From positions 1 through 64,000 of the forward strand of contig CAMRCY010000005.1 in the NCBI GenBank assembly GCA_947041165.1: DNA of 64,000 bases, in the 5' to 3' direction. A program made the position numbers and the translations under genes. Positions 46,837-56,047 of the stretch are shown one piece after another; within the stretch, counting starts at the first letter, position 1; each line of letters begins with the position of its first letter. Below the pieces are notes generated by a model. It searched no databases and was not told where the DNA came from. It was given only the letters and a program-made list of their open reading frames with translations. This DNA comes from an uncultured Deferribacteraceae bacterium. GTDB taxonomy: Bacteria > Chrysiogenota > Deferribacteres > Deferribacterales > Mucispirillaceae.

Positions 46837-47192
46837 TAACATGAATTAACTTTTCAAACAACTTTTACTACACAAAAATTTTATATAATACATTAGCCAT
46901 CTACTACCAATACATAACATGAATTAACTTTTCAAACAATTTTTACTTCACAAATATCGTATATAATACATTAGCCATATACTACCAATACATAACATGA
47001 ATTAACTTTTCAAACAACTTTTACTTCACAAATATCGTATATAACACATTAATCACATACTACCAATACATAACATGAATTAGCTTTTCAAACAATTTTT
47101 ACTTCACAAAAATCGTATATAATACCTTAACCATATACTACCAATACATAACATGAATTAACTTTTCAAACAACTTTTACTATCCCAAAAAA
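46837..47192. repeat. 4.5-copy 78-bp tandem array derived from the comM 5' end
   Basis: Copies start near 46837, 46913, 46991, 47068 and 47146 (partial), each opening cataacatgaattaactttt. The first about 45 bp of each unit matches comM codons from LFGK to about LLGI (46740-46772, plus-strand gtaagatgagttaac and onwards). Frameshifting changes and stops mean no unit encodes protein. Confidence 0.92.
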
Positions 47193-47262
47193 TATTACGC
47201 ATACATATTGATATAGTTACTTTACAATATTTAATTGAGATATTGCTCGTTCTATTTTTCAA

Positions 47263-48120
47263 CTATTTCATTAAAAAATAAAATCTTGTACCATTATTTG
47301 TTTCAATTAATGTGTCTAGTCCTGTACCTTCAACTAATTTATCTAGAAATTTTTTCTTCTCTTTATATTCATAAAGCTCTAGTTTATCATTTTCTAACTC
47401 GATCTTCATATCAACAAATGCATCGTTATATGAACCTAGATTATCAATTAACTTTAATTTCTCTGCCATGTTACCTGTAAAAATTCTGCCGTCTGCAATC
47501 TCTTTCACAACATCAACTTGTAGGTTTCTTCTTGATGCAACAGCATTAACAAATTGTTCGTACATATCGTTTATAACTTCCATCATCAACGCTGTTTCCT
47601 CTTCTGTCATCGTTTTATCTGGATTACCGATATCTTTAAATTTACCACTTTTTAACACGACACTCTTTATACCGATCTTATCAAAAAGCTCTTCCATATT
47701 CACAAGGCTCATAATAACTCCGATCGAACCTGTGATAGTTGTTGGCATTGCATAAATTTTATCAGCTCCTAAAGCAATAAGATATCCGCCTGATGCTGCA
47801 ACTGAATCCATCGCTATATACACAGGTTTTTCTATCGTCATAATATAATTATAAATATTAAACGATGGAGTGATCGCACCACCTGGTGAGTTCACCTTAA
47901 TAATGATACCTTTAACTTTTTCACTTTTCACAAGTTTATCTATTTTCGCAATAAATATATCACTCTCAAGTATCTGTCCACTAAAATCTATAGTAGCTAT
48001 AACATCTTTATCTATCATATCTTCAGGTGTTATTTCTATACCTAATATAGTAAACAAATTCTGAAATATAAAAACTACAGCCAATAAAATAATTAACCCT
48101 TTAACAACTCTTCTGAACAT
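47263..48120 (-). CDS. sppA: Signal peptide peptidase SppA (short form)
   Basis: 285 aa. An N-terminal membrane helix (GLIILLAVVFIFQNLF) is followed by the protease domain: VIATIDFSGQI, INSPGG-like VNSPGGAITPS, MDSVAASGGYLIALGADKIY (nucleophile Ser), GSIGVI and VVLKSGKFKDIGNPDK with the general-base Lys. It degrades cleaved signal peptides in the membrane. It follows rpsA but is separated by a terminator, so it probably has its own promoter. Length is that of the short, single-domain form. Confidence 0.93.
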   Translation of the reverse strand: MFRRVVKGLIILLAVVFIFQNLFTILGIEITPEDMIDKDVIATIDFSGQILESDIFIAKIDKLVKSEKVKGIIIKVNSPGGAITPSFNIYNYIMTIEKPVYIAMDSVAASGGYLIALGADKIYAMPTTITGSIGVIMSLVNMEELFDKIGIKSVVLKSGKFKDIGNPDKTMTEEETALMMEVINDMYEQFVNAVASRRNLQVDVVKEIADGRIFTGNMAEKLKLIDNLGSYNDAFVDMKIELENDKLELYEYKEKKKFLDKLVEGTGLDTLIETNNGTRFYFLMK

Positions 48121-48153
48121 TTATACACCCTTTTTAGATAATAATTTTAACGC

Positions 48154-48177
48154 AAAAAAAAGCACCTTGAGGTGCCT
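48154..48177 (-). terminator. Intrinsic terminator after rpsA
   Basis: GCACC-TTGA-GGTGC (about 48162-48175) forms a strong stem. On the minus strand it is followed by seven T or more (A run at 48154-48160). It ends the pheA-to-rpsA cluster before sppA. Confidence 0.9.
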
Positions 48178-48193
48178 TTATAATTTATAAGAT

Positions 48194-49855
48194 CTACTTC
48201 TCTTCAAATTTATCTTTCAGTATCGAACCGAATGAGAAGCCACTATCACTTACTGTAAGCTTCTTCATATACTCTTTCGTATCCTTAACTTCCGCATCTT
48301 GTAAATATCTTTTTATTGATAATGTGATTAATCTGTTTTTAAAATCAACTTTAAAAACTTGTGCAGTAATCATCTCTCCTTCTTTATATTTATCAAATGA
48401 AGGACGTGCTGGATCTAAATCTTGAGCTGATAGAAAACCTTTAAGCTTCATAGCTAACTCTACTTCAATTCCTGTTTTGCTAATTGTTACTATAGGAGCT
48501 GTTACAACCTTACCTTGTGGGAAAAGTTTTCCAACATCTGCCCATGGATTATCTTCAAGATGTTTAACACTTAAACTTATTCTCTCCCTCTCTTCATCCA
48601 CTCTCATAATTTTTGCTTCGATTTCATCGCCAATTTTATAAAGATCGTTAATATTACCGATCTTCTCATCCCATGAAACATCACTATTTCTTATAAGACC
48701 ATCAATAATTGAACCGAAATCTAAAAAGATACCAAAATCTGTGATTGATTTAACTGTACCTTTAACAATAGATCCCTCTGGATGATCTTTAGCAATACTC
48801 TTCCATGGATTATCATGCATAGCTTTAAGAGATAAAATAACTTTATTGTTAGCTTCATCGTAACCGATAACTCTACACTCAACTCTATCTTTTACTGAAA
48901 TCTGATTTCTTGCATTCTTTAACCAACTGATCTCTTCATAAGAAATCAATCCATCAACATGATTATCAAGCTCTACAACATAACCACTTCGCTTTCTTGT
49001 TACTACTGTTCCTGAAATAGTTGCATCTATTGGAGCTGTTTCTTTCACTGCTTCCCAAGGATTTGTTGTCAACTGTTTCATTCCTAAAGTTATCTTCATA
49101 AGATCTTCTTTTACATCAGTGATAACAGCCTCAACTGTATCTCCAACTTCAAGATATTTAGCTACATCATGAATTCTTTGCCATGCAATATCATTCTTAT
49201 GCAGAAAGCCATCAATACCACCTAGATCAATAAATGCACCGTAAACTTTTATAACTTTTACAGTACCCTTAACTTTATCACCTACTTTTAAACCTGCAAA
49301 AACTTCTGCTTTCTTCTGATCTTTCTCTATCTTCAAATAGTTTCGTGGTGAAACTAATATTGATTTACGCTTGCCTTCACCAAATTTTAATATAGACGCT
49401 TTATAAGTTGTGCCGATTATCTTCTTATCACTATCAACCTTTTCTGCCTCAATATGAGTTAATGGAATAAACGCATCAATATCGCCAACTTTACCGATAT
49501 AACCTTTATCAACTTTGCCTGTGATCTTAACAGATACTGCAGAACCTATACCCTCAACTTTTAAAGCATCCCATGCTGAATCAGAATCAGCTGGTGATTT
49601 TGATAACTTAACATAAGAGCCTCCGAAAAAAGATATTACTGTAAGCTCTACTGCATCATCAACATTTATAGTATCAAACTCTGATCTATCTACGATACCC
49701 TCTGTTTTATATCCAAAGTCTACAATTACACTATCAGAAGAAACTTTTACAACTACCCCTTTTATAAGGTCTCCACGCGTTGGTTGACGAAGTGACTCAC
49801 TTATCAGTGTCTCAAAATCTTCCATACCTTCAAAATTGATATCATCTTGACTCAT
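48194..49855 (-). CDS. rpsA: 30S ribosomal protein S1
   Basis: 553 aa with six S1 RNA-binding domains. Clear repeats include LKVGDKVKGTVKVIKVYGAF, HPEGSIVKGTVKSITDFGIF and DVGKLFPQGKVVTAPIVTIS. It binds mRNA leaders on the 30S subunit. Length is typical of six-domain S1 proteins. It is the last gene before the strong terminator at 48154-48177 and follows ispH, an arrangement common in deltaproteobacterial-type genomes. The first domain is less conserved, as usual. Confidence 0.96.
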   Translation of the reverse strand: MSQDDINFEGMEDFETLISESLRQPTRGDLIKGVVVKVSSDSVIVDFGYKTEGIVDRSEFDTINVDDAVELTVISFFGGSYVKLSKSPADSDSAWDALKVEGIGSAVSVKITGKVDKGYIGKVGDIDAFIPLTHIEAEKVDSDKKIIGTTYKASILKFGEGKRKSILVSPRNYLKIEKDQKKAEVFAGLKVGDKVKGTVKVIKVYGAFIDLGGIDGFLHKNDIAWQRIHDVAKYLEVGDTVEAVITDVKEDLMKITLGMKQLTTNPWEAVKETAPIDATISGTVVTRKRSGYVVELDNHVDGLISYEEISWLKNARNQISVKDRVECRVIGYDEANNKVILSLKAMHDNPWKSIAKDHPEGSIVKGTVKSITDFGIFLDFGSIIDGLIRNSDVSWDEKIGNINDLYKIGDEIEAKIMRVDEERERISLSVKHLEDNPWADVGKLFPQGKVVTAPIVTISKTGIEVELAMKLKGFLSAQDLDPARPSFDKYKEGEMITAQVFKVDFKNRLITLSIKRYLQDAEVKDTKEYMKKLTVSDSGFSFGSILKDKFEEK

Positions 49856-49923
49856 ATTAACAAACCTCTGTAAATTCTATAAGAACATTATTTCTAAATT
49901 TATAATTTATAATTAAAGACTAA

Positions 49924-50772
49924 CTAATCCGATATACCGAAAGAACTGTATATACGATCTCGTACAGCATAAACAAATTCATTAGGGGTTGAAGCACCAG
50001 CCGTTAAGCCGATAAGATCACTCTCTTTCAATAATGAAAGATCAAGTTCCTCTGGAATTTCTATATGTTGAGTTCTACTACATAGCTCACTACATATTTC
50101 ATATAGTCTACGTGTATTAGCTGAATTTTTACCACCGACTACTATTACAATATCTGCACGTGATGCTAAATCTAACGCATCTTCTTGACGATTCTGTGTC
50201 GCAGAGCAAATCGTATCTGACACATCAAGTCTATCACACTTTTTTCCTAATTTAAAGGACAAATCTTTAAACAATTCTTTATTTTGGGTTGTCTGAGACA
50301 TAATACCGTAATGTTTGCCATATCCTATCTCTTCTAGCCCTGCAATATCAGATATAATCTTATACTCAGAACTTACATAGCTGACTATAGAAAGAACCTC
50401 TGGATGATCCTTTTCTCCATATATCACTAAAAGATCTACATCATTAGATAACCGCTCTGCCTCTTTTTGTGCTGTTAACACAAATGGACACGTCGCATCA
50501 ATTAACTTTGATGATCTTGACTCTATCTCTACTATATCCTCGCGTGTTGCTCCATGTGAGCGTACAATAACTGTATCTGTATCTTTAATATCATCTAGCT
50601 TAGATAGAACTTCTACGCCATCTAATCGTAACTTTTCAACAACTTGTGGATTGTGGATTATAGGACCGTAAGTCTTAACCGATTCCTCTGAAACTGTCGC
50701 CTCTGATACTATATCTATCGCTCGCTTTACACCAAAACAACAACCTGAATGTTTAGCTATCTCTACTTTCAT
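49924..50772 (-). CDS. ispH: 4-hydroxy-3-methylbut-2-enyl diphosphate reductase
   Basis: 282 aa. Three conserved cysteines that bind the [4Fe-4S] cluster lie in AKHSGCCFGVKRAID, IDATCPFV and SDTICSATQNRQ; the HGATRED and TAGASTPNEFV motifs are present. It performs the last step of the MEP isoprenoid pathway, supplying IPP and DMAPP for quinone and undecaprenyl tails. It starts directly after the cmk stop. Confidence 0.96.
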   Translation of the reverse strand: MKVEIAKHSGCCFGVKRAIDIVSEATVSEESVKTYGPIIHNPQVVEKLRLDGVEVLSKLDDIKDTDTVIVRSHGATREDIVEIESRSSKLIDATCPFVLTAQKEAERLSNDVDLLVIYGEKDHPEVLSIVSYVSSEYKIISDIAGLEEIGYGKHYGIMSQTTQNKELFKDLSFKLGKKCDRLDVSDTICSATQNRQEDALDLASRADIVIVVGGKNSANTRRLYEICSELCSRTQHIEIPEELDLSLLKESDLIGLTAGASTPNEFVYAVRDRIYSSFGISD

Positions 50773-51423
50773 CTATCCTCTTTTCTCAACAATAAGCTTA
50801 CCTATTTCAAATATAACTTCATCTAATGTTAATGCCGTTGTATCAAGTGCATGTGAATCATCTGATTTGACAAGTGGTGCAATATCTCTATTTGAATCGA
50901 CATCATCACGTTTTATTATATCAGCTAAAATTTCATCATAGCTTTTATCTGTAACACCTTGAACCTCTGCATATCTTCTTTTTGCTCGCTCTTCAACTGA
51001 TGCTGTTAGAAAAATCTTCACATCAGCGTTAGGCAACACAACCGTTGTTATATCACGACCTTCCATTATTATATCATTAGATGATGCGATAATCTGTTGC
51101 TTAACTGTTAATATCTTTCTTATTAATTCATCCGATGATACCGTTGATACAATCGCAGTTATTTCACTGCTTCTTATTATATCCGTTACATCTTCAACTT
51201 CTTCGTAACTCTTTAACGATAACTTGCTACCGTTATCTGAAAATATAAACTCAACACTTTCTAAAATATCTAAAAGTTTATCTCTATCAAACTTTAATGA
51301 TAAATATGCAACAGAACGATACATAGCACCTGTATCTAAATACATTAGATTATTGTCTATAGCAACTCTCTTGCAAACTGTACTTTTACCAGAACCTGCT
51401 GGACCATCTACTGCAACTTGCAT
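50773..51423 (-). CDS. cmk: Cytidylate kinase
   Basis: 216 aa. VAVDGPAGSGKSTVCKRVAI is the P-loop, then YLDTGAMYRSVAYL, MEGRDITTVVLPNADVKIFL and TASVEERAKRRYAE, all typical. It phosphorylates CMP and dCMP. It lies between aroA and ispH with almost no spacing, so it is cotranscribed. Length and motifs are normal. Confidence 0.96.
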   Translation of the reverse strand: MQVAVDGPAGSGKSTVCKRVAIDNNLMYLDTGAMYRSVAYLSLKFDRDKLLDILESVEFIFSDNGSKLSLKSYEEVEDVTDIIRSSEITAIVSTVSSDELIRKILTVKQQIIASSNDIIMEGRDITTVVLPNADVKIFLTASVEERAKRRYAEVQGVTDKSYDEILADIIKRDDVDSNRDIAPLVKSDDSHALDTTALTLDEVIFEIGKLIVEKRG

Positions 51424-51429
51424 ATATTA

Positions 51430-52713
51430 TCACACTTCCTCTAAACTTATTATATCAACTATAAACTCAGGATATGACACATTTAGACAATCAATATCAT
51501 CTAACAATATATCTATACCAAACTTTTTAGCTAATATTATATTTATCATCGCAATACGATGATCATGATACGATTTAAGTTTCGCACCTTTATTAATTTT
51601 CTCTAAAGGATATATCTTCATACCATCATCAAACTCTTCAATCTTTGCACCTAACGCTTTAAAATTTGAAACGATTGCTGATATTCTATCACTCTCTTTA
51701 ACTCTTAACTCTTTCGCATTTCTAATCTCAACTGGAGCTTCACTAAATAATGCAGATACTGCTAATACTGGAATTTCATCTATCATATTAGCTATAATAT
51801 CACCAGTTACCGATCCACCTTTTAATTTCTGATGCTTAATTCTGATATCACCATACGGTTCAAACGCATCATCTTTCATATCAATATCAATAACTAATCC
51901 AAGCGATTTCAGAACCGTCAATAAGCCTGTTCTAGTTTTATTTAATCCAACATCTTTTACCGTAATATCTGATCCTTCAAAAATCAATGCTAACGCAATA
52001 TAATACGCTGCTGATGAAAAATCACCAGGCACTGTAAAACTTTGTGCAGATAAACTATCCACCCCTTTCACAGAAATATCATTTCCATCAACTTTCAGAT
52101 CAGCTCCAAATCTTTTTAACATATTCTCTGTATGATCTCTTGTTACAACTTTTTCAATGTATGTTGTTTCACCTTCAAGTTGTAGACCTGCAAGCAACAC
52201 AGCTGATTTAACTTGTGCAGAATTAACTTCTGACTCAATTTTTGTTGAAAACATTTTTGATGGATGAATTGTCATAGGTAGAAAATTGTTATCAACTCTT
52301 GCTCTAATATCTGCACCCATCATAGATAACGGTTTTATAACTCGACCCATCGGACGTTTAATTAATGACGCATCACCTGTTAATATTGATGTATATTTTG
52401 ATGGTGATAAAACCCCTGCTAACAATCTTGTTGTTGTGCCTGAATTCATACAATTGATAACATTTAACGGTTCTTTGAATTTTTTATATCCATCACTACG
52501 AACTGTAAATCTTGTGATTTCATTCATCACATCAACACCCATAAACTCAAACGCATTTAATGTTGCAAGAGTATCTGTTGATAGTAACGGTTTATTAATT
52601 AAAGTTACACCCTCTGCCATTGAACCTAATATCAACGCTCTATGTGTGATAGATTTATCTGATGGGACTTCTATCTCACCTATAAATTTTACTGCCTTTT
52701 CAAATGTAATCAT
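51430..52713 (-). CDS. aroA: 5-enolpyruvylshikimate-3-phosphate synthase
   Basis: 427 aa. SDKSITHRALILGSMAEG, NCMNSGTTTRLLAGVLS, RPMGRVIKPL and DHRIAMI motifs mark EPSP synthase. It joins shikimate 3-phosphate and PEP on the way to chorismate. It follows tyrA by 12 bp and precedes cmk. Residue details suggest a class II-like glyphosate-binding loop, but I do not claim resistance. Confidence 0.96.
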   Translation of the reverse strand: MITFEKAVKFIGEIEVPSDKSITHRALILGSMAEGVTLINKPLLSTDTLATLNAFEFMGVDVMNEITRFTVRSDGYKKFKEPLNVINCMNSGTTTRLLAGVLSPSKYTSILTGDASLIKRPMGRVIKPLSMMGADIRARVDNNFLPMTIHPSKMFSTKIESEVNSAQVKSAVLLAGLQLEGETTYIEKVVTRDHTENMLKRFGADLKVDGNDISVKGVDSLSAQSFTVPGDFSSAAYYIALALIFEGSDITVKDVGLNKTRTGLLTVLKSLGLVIDIDMKDDAFEPYGDIRIKHQKLKGGSVTGDIIANMIDEIPVLAVSALFSEAPVEIRNAKELRVKESDRISAIVSNFKALGAKIEEFDDGMKIYPLEKINKGAKLKSYHDHRIAMINIILAKKFGIDILLDDIDCLNVSYPEFIVDIISLEEV

Positions 52714-52725
52714 TAATCCTTCCGT

Positions 52726-53583
52726 TTAGTTCAAACTGCTTCTTATATTTCGTATCTCTTCTATCGACTTCTCTATTGATTTAGAATCATCTTTATCTAT
52801 CATATTTCGCCACTTAGAAATTACTGCTTGAAGTGAATCAAGTGACTCTATAATATTACTCTTATTATTAAGAAGTATATCTCGCCACATAACAGGATCG
52901 CTCGCTGCAATCCTTGTGAAATCCTTAAACCCACCGCCAACATATGCGAAACTATCGTTACTGTGCTCTCTTATAAAATCTATAAGTGAGAACGCTATAA
53001 CATGAGGTATATGACTTATATCTGCCAATATCTTATCGTGTAAATCGTATCTCATCACATCAACATTCATACCGATTAAAGTATGTAAATCTATCAACTG
53101 TTTTAAATTATCAAGATCCACAGACTCTATCATTATATGTTTTGCGTTTATTAAAATATCTTTATCTGAATTTATAAAACCTGAACTCTCTTTACCTGTG
53201 ATCGGATGCCCACCTATAAAATTTAAATCAAGTTTTGTGGCTAAATCACAGACGCTACCTTTAGTACTCGCTGCATCTGTAATCAACGTAGTAACACCTT
53301 TATCTGATAAAAGTTGTAACATTTTCAATGTTTCACTAATCGGCAAAGCAAGATATATCAGATCGTACTCGTAACCTAGCAACACATCTATATCATCTGT
53401 TACTAGATCAAAAATATCGCTAACTATCGCACTCTCTAATGCAGATTTACTAATATCATAACCGTTAAGTTTAATACCTTTACTGCTGAAAGCTTTAGAT
53501 AGAGAGCCACCTATCAAACCTAAACCAATTACAGCGATATTTTTGATCGGTGTCTTTAGATTACTATGCAACTGTTTTTCCAA
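52726..53583 (-). CDS. tyrA: Prephenate dehydrogenase
   Basis: About 285 aa. The NAD(P)-binding IAVIGLGLIGGSLSKAFSSK is followed by TDAASTKGSV, HPITGKESSGF and SHIPHVIAFSL, which fit TyrA/arogenate dehydrogenases. It diverts prephenate to tyrosine. The frame opens at TTG 53583, and TTG 53571 is an alternative with weak GGA upstream. Both overlap the end of aroF, so translation is coupled. No ACT or chorismate mutase domain is fused. Confidence 0.92.
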   Translation of the reverse strand: MEKQLHSNLKTPIKNIAVIGLGLIGGSLSKAFSSKGIKLNGYDISKSALESAIVSDIFDLVTDDIDVLLGYEYDLIYLALPISETLKMLQLLSDKGVTTLITDAASTKGSVCDLATKLDLNFIGGHPITGKESSGFINSDKDILINAKHIMIESVDLDNLKQLIDLHTLIGMNVDVMRYDLHDKILADISHIPHVIAFSLIDFIREHSNDSFAYVGGGFKDFTRIAASDPVMWRDILLNNKSNIIESLDSLQAVISKWRNMIDKDDSKSIEKSIEEIRNIRSSLN

Positions 53584-54580
53584 CAGCTGGAGCTATAACA
53601 CGTAATTTTTTCATCACTTCATCGTACTGATCTAAATCTAACGATTGATCGCCATCTGATAATGCTTCAACTGGATTTGGGTGAACTTCTATCATCACTC
53701 CATCAGCTCCTGCTGCAACTGATGCTAACGACATCGGAGCTATACACTCCTTAACACCTGTTCCATGACTTGGATCTACTATTATAGGAAAATGTGATGC
53801 ATTTTTTATTAAAGGAACAACCGATAAATCTAATGTGTTTCTAGTTGTTGTTTCAAATGTTTTAATCCCTCTTTCACAGAAAATAATGCTGTCATTACCC
53901 TCTTTAGCTATATGCTCTGCTGCCAAAAGAAAATCATTAAATGTTGCTGCCATTCCTCTTTTTAATAAAACTGGTTTAGGCTGAGCACCTACCTCTTTTA
54001 ATAATCTAAAGTTCTGCATGTTTCTTGCACCGATCTGAATTATATCTGCATACTCTGAAACTATCGGTAGATCTCTTGGATCTGTAAGTTCTGTTACCAT
54101 TAACATATTGAACTCATCAGCAGCCTTACGCATATATTTTAACGCCTCTTCTCCCATACCTGAAAAAGCATATGGAGATGTGCGGGGTTTAAATGCTCCA
54201 CCTCTTAAAATCTTAGCACCGTTCGATGATACTCGCTCTGCAACAAGTCGCATCTGCTCGTAACTTTCAACAGAACAAGGACCTGCCATTATCGCTAATT
54301 CATCTCCACCGATTTTGACACCTTTAACTTCAATTATAGTATCTTCAGCCTTGAACTCTCTACTGATAAATTTGTATGGCTTTAATATCGGGATTACTGA
54401 CTCAACACCTGGGATAGACATAACTGGTTTATCTCTCAACGTATCTTCATCACCTATCGCACCGATAATCGTTCTGTCGCTTCCTTCTGATATATGCAAT
54501 GTGTAACCGAAATCGATTAACTTACTCTTTATATTATCAACCTCTTCTACGGTTGCTCCTGGTTTTACAACTATAATCAT
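53564..54580 (-). CDS. aroF: 3-deoxy-7-phosphoheptulonate synthase
   Basis: 338 aa. A about 70-residue N-terminal FeoB/ACT-like domain (MIIVVKPGATVEEVDNIKSK) precedes the TIM-barrel with IMAGPCSVESYEQM, RGGAFKPRTSPYAFSG, RNMQNFRLLKEVG, LLKRGMAAT and DPSHGTG. This is the small type Ibeta DAHP synthase. It makes the first committed compound of the shikimate route. The gene overlaps tyrA by up to 20 bp. The hisC 3' end lies 175 bp upstream. Confidence 0.95.
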   Translation of the reverse strand: MIIVVKPGATVEEVDNIKSKLIDFGYTLHISEGSDRTIIGAIGDEDTLRDKPVMSIPGVESVIPILKPYKFISREFKAEDTIIEVKGVKIGGDELAIMAGPCSVESYEQMRLVAERVSSNGAKILRGGAFKPRTSPYAFSGMGEEALKYMRKAADEFNMLMVTELTDPRDLPIVSEYADIIQIGARNMQNFRLLKEVGAQPKPVLLKRGMAATFNDFLLAAEHIAKEGNDSIIFCERGIKTFETTTRNTLDLSVVPLIKNASHFPIIVDPSHGTGVKECIAPMSLASVAAGADGVMIEVHPNPVEALSDGDQSLDLDQYDEVMKKLRVIAPAVGKTVA

Positions 54581-54644
54581 ATCAATCTCCTAATATCTCT
54601 ATTTATTTTTTTTTCGAACTTTTTACATATATCACAAACTTCTA

Positions 54645-54800
54645 TATCTTCTTTAACTTATCTAAAACAATACTCTACAAATATTATAAACCCTAACACT
54701 CCACCAACTTTTACACAAACATCAAGTTTATAAGATGTTACAACTCAATAAAATATTACAACCCTAAAACTATCTTTAACTTATCTATTAATATACTGTT
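54645..54800. repeat. Degenerate duplication of the hisC 3' end
   Basis: TCTTTAACTTATCT (near 54651) matches the last hisC codons (near 54774). A second fragment, ATAAACCCTAACACT (about 54684), resembles hisC ACAACCCTAAAACT (about 54759). The spacing is irregular, so the array is weak. Confidence 0.45.
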
Positions 54801-55856
54801 CTCACTCTCTGTTCCTATTGAAACACGGATATAACTTGTTAACTTAGGGTGTCCCAAAAATCTTACAATTACTCCGAGTTTTAATAGATCCTCGAAAACT
54901 TTTTTCCCGTCACCAACATCTATCAGAAGAAAGTTCGCCTCTGTATTAATATATTTTAATCCTAATTTTTCACAACTTTTATATATAAACTGTTTGCCAG
55001 CTAAATTACTTTTTATAACTTTATCTAAGAACGCTTTATCTGATAATGAAGCCTCTGCCATAACTTGCGATGCCATGTTAACATTGAACGGTTGTCTAAC
55101 CTGATTCAACATCGCTATGCACTCTTTATTTGCGATTATATAACCACATCGCATTGATGCTAAACCGTACGCTTTTGAAAAAGTTTTAAGCGATATTAAA
55201 TTCTTATATTTTTTCATCAAGCCTATTGTATCAATCTGTCTGCTCTCTTCTTGATACTCTTTATACGCTTCATCTAATGCTACGATTACCGTTGACGGAA
55301 CTTTGTTCATAAAATCTATAAATTCTTTCTCACCAAAATCTATACCTGTTGGATTATTCGGATTTGCTAGAAATATAAATCTGCTCTTATCTGTTATTGA
55401 TGACAAAATATTATCAAAATTAAATGATAAATCATCATTACAATCAATCCACTTGCAATCACTCTTCATAGCTTTAGCTATTAGATAATACTCTCCAAAT
55501 GACGGTGACGGAGATAACACCTCATCACACTCTTTCAAAAAAGCGATGTACAATAACTGAATAATTTCATCTGATCCTGCACCTATTAAAATGTTATCCA
55601 TATCAACTTTATGAAACTCTGCAAGTTTCTTGCGTAGATAATATGAGTCACCTATCGGATATCTTGAAATATCTGGTAGAAAACTTTTTAACGCCTCTAT
55701 CGCTTTATCACTGCACCCTAATGGATTTTCGTTTGATGCAAGCTTTATAACATTCTCTATGCCTAACTCCCTTTGAACCTCTTTAATCGGTTTACCAGGT
55801 TGATATGGAGCAACTGACGCTCGCTCTTCTCCCAACAACTCTCTATAATTTATCAT
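54756..55856 (-). CDS. hisC: Histidinol-phosphate/aromatic aminotransferase
   Basis: 366 aa. KLASNENPLGCSDKAIEAL, LIGAGSDEIIQLLYIAFL, FLANPNNPTG and LKTFSKAYGLASMRCGYII (PLP-binding Lys) mark a HisC-type class I/II aminotransferase. Its place between aroF and pheA suggests it transaminates phenylpyruvate and hydroxyphenylpyruvate, as in similar clusters, in addition to or instead of histidinol phosphate. Confidence 0.92.
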   Translation of the reverse strand: MINYRELLGEERASVAPYQPGKPIKEVQRELGIENVIKLASNENPLGCSDKAIEALKSFLPDISRYPIGDSYYLRKKLAEFHKVDMDNILIGAGSDEIIQLLYIAFLKECDEVLSPSPSFGEYYLIAKAMKSDCKWIDCNDDLSFNFDNILSSITDKSRFIFLANPNNPTGIDFGEKEFIDFMNKVPSTVIVALDEAYKEYQEESRQIDTIGLMKKYKNLISLKTFSKAYGLASMRCGYIIANKECIAMLNQVRQPFNVNMASQVMAEASLSDKAFLDKVIKSNLAGKQFIYKSCEKLGLKYINTEANFLLIDVGDGKKVFEDLLKLGVIVRFLGHPKLTSYIRVSIGTESENSILIDKLKIVLGL

Positions 55857-55909
55857 TTAAAAATCCTCTCACAATTACAAAAACATTAAACTATAACGAC
55901 AACTAGAAT

Positions 55910-56047
55910 ATAACCAAATTACAACTATTCTAAAATACCTTTAGGGCTCAACTGTAATCAATGTCTAATTGTAACTAAATTACAACTAGAACTAGAAGAC
56001 AGTTACAACCAAATTACAACTACTCTAAAATACCTTTAGGGTATGAA
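55910..56047. repeat. 94-bp duplication of the pheA 3' end
   Basis: A segment at 55910-55951 (ccaaattacaactattctaa, then aatacctttaggg) recurs at 56004-56047, where it covers the last pheA codons and stop. It is about 90% identical. The other gap sequence between hisC and pheA also shows degenerate ttacaact elements. Confidence 0.85.

Noticed and set aside
46837-47192. CRISPR array
   Set aside because: Units are tandem with no unique spacers, decay along their whole length, and match the comM coding end; no cas gene is near.
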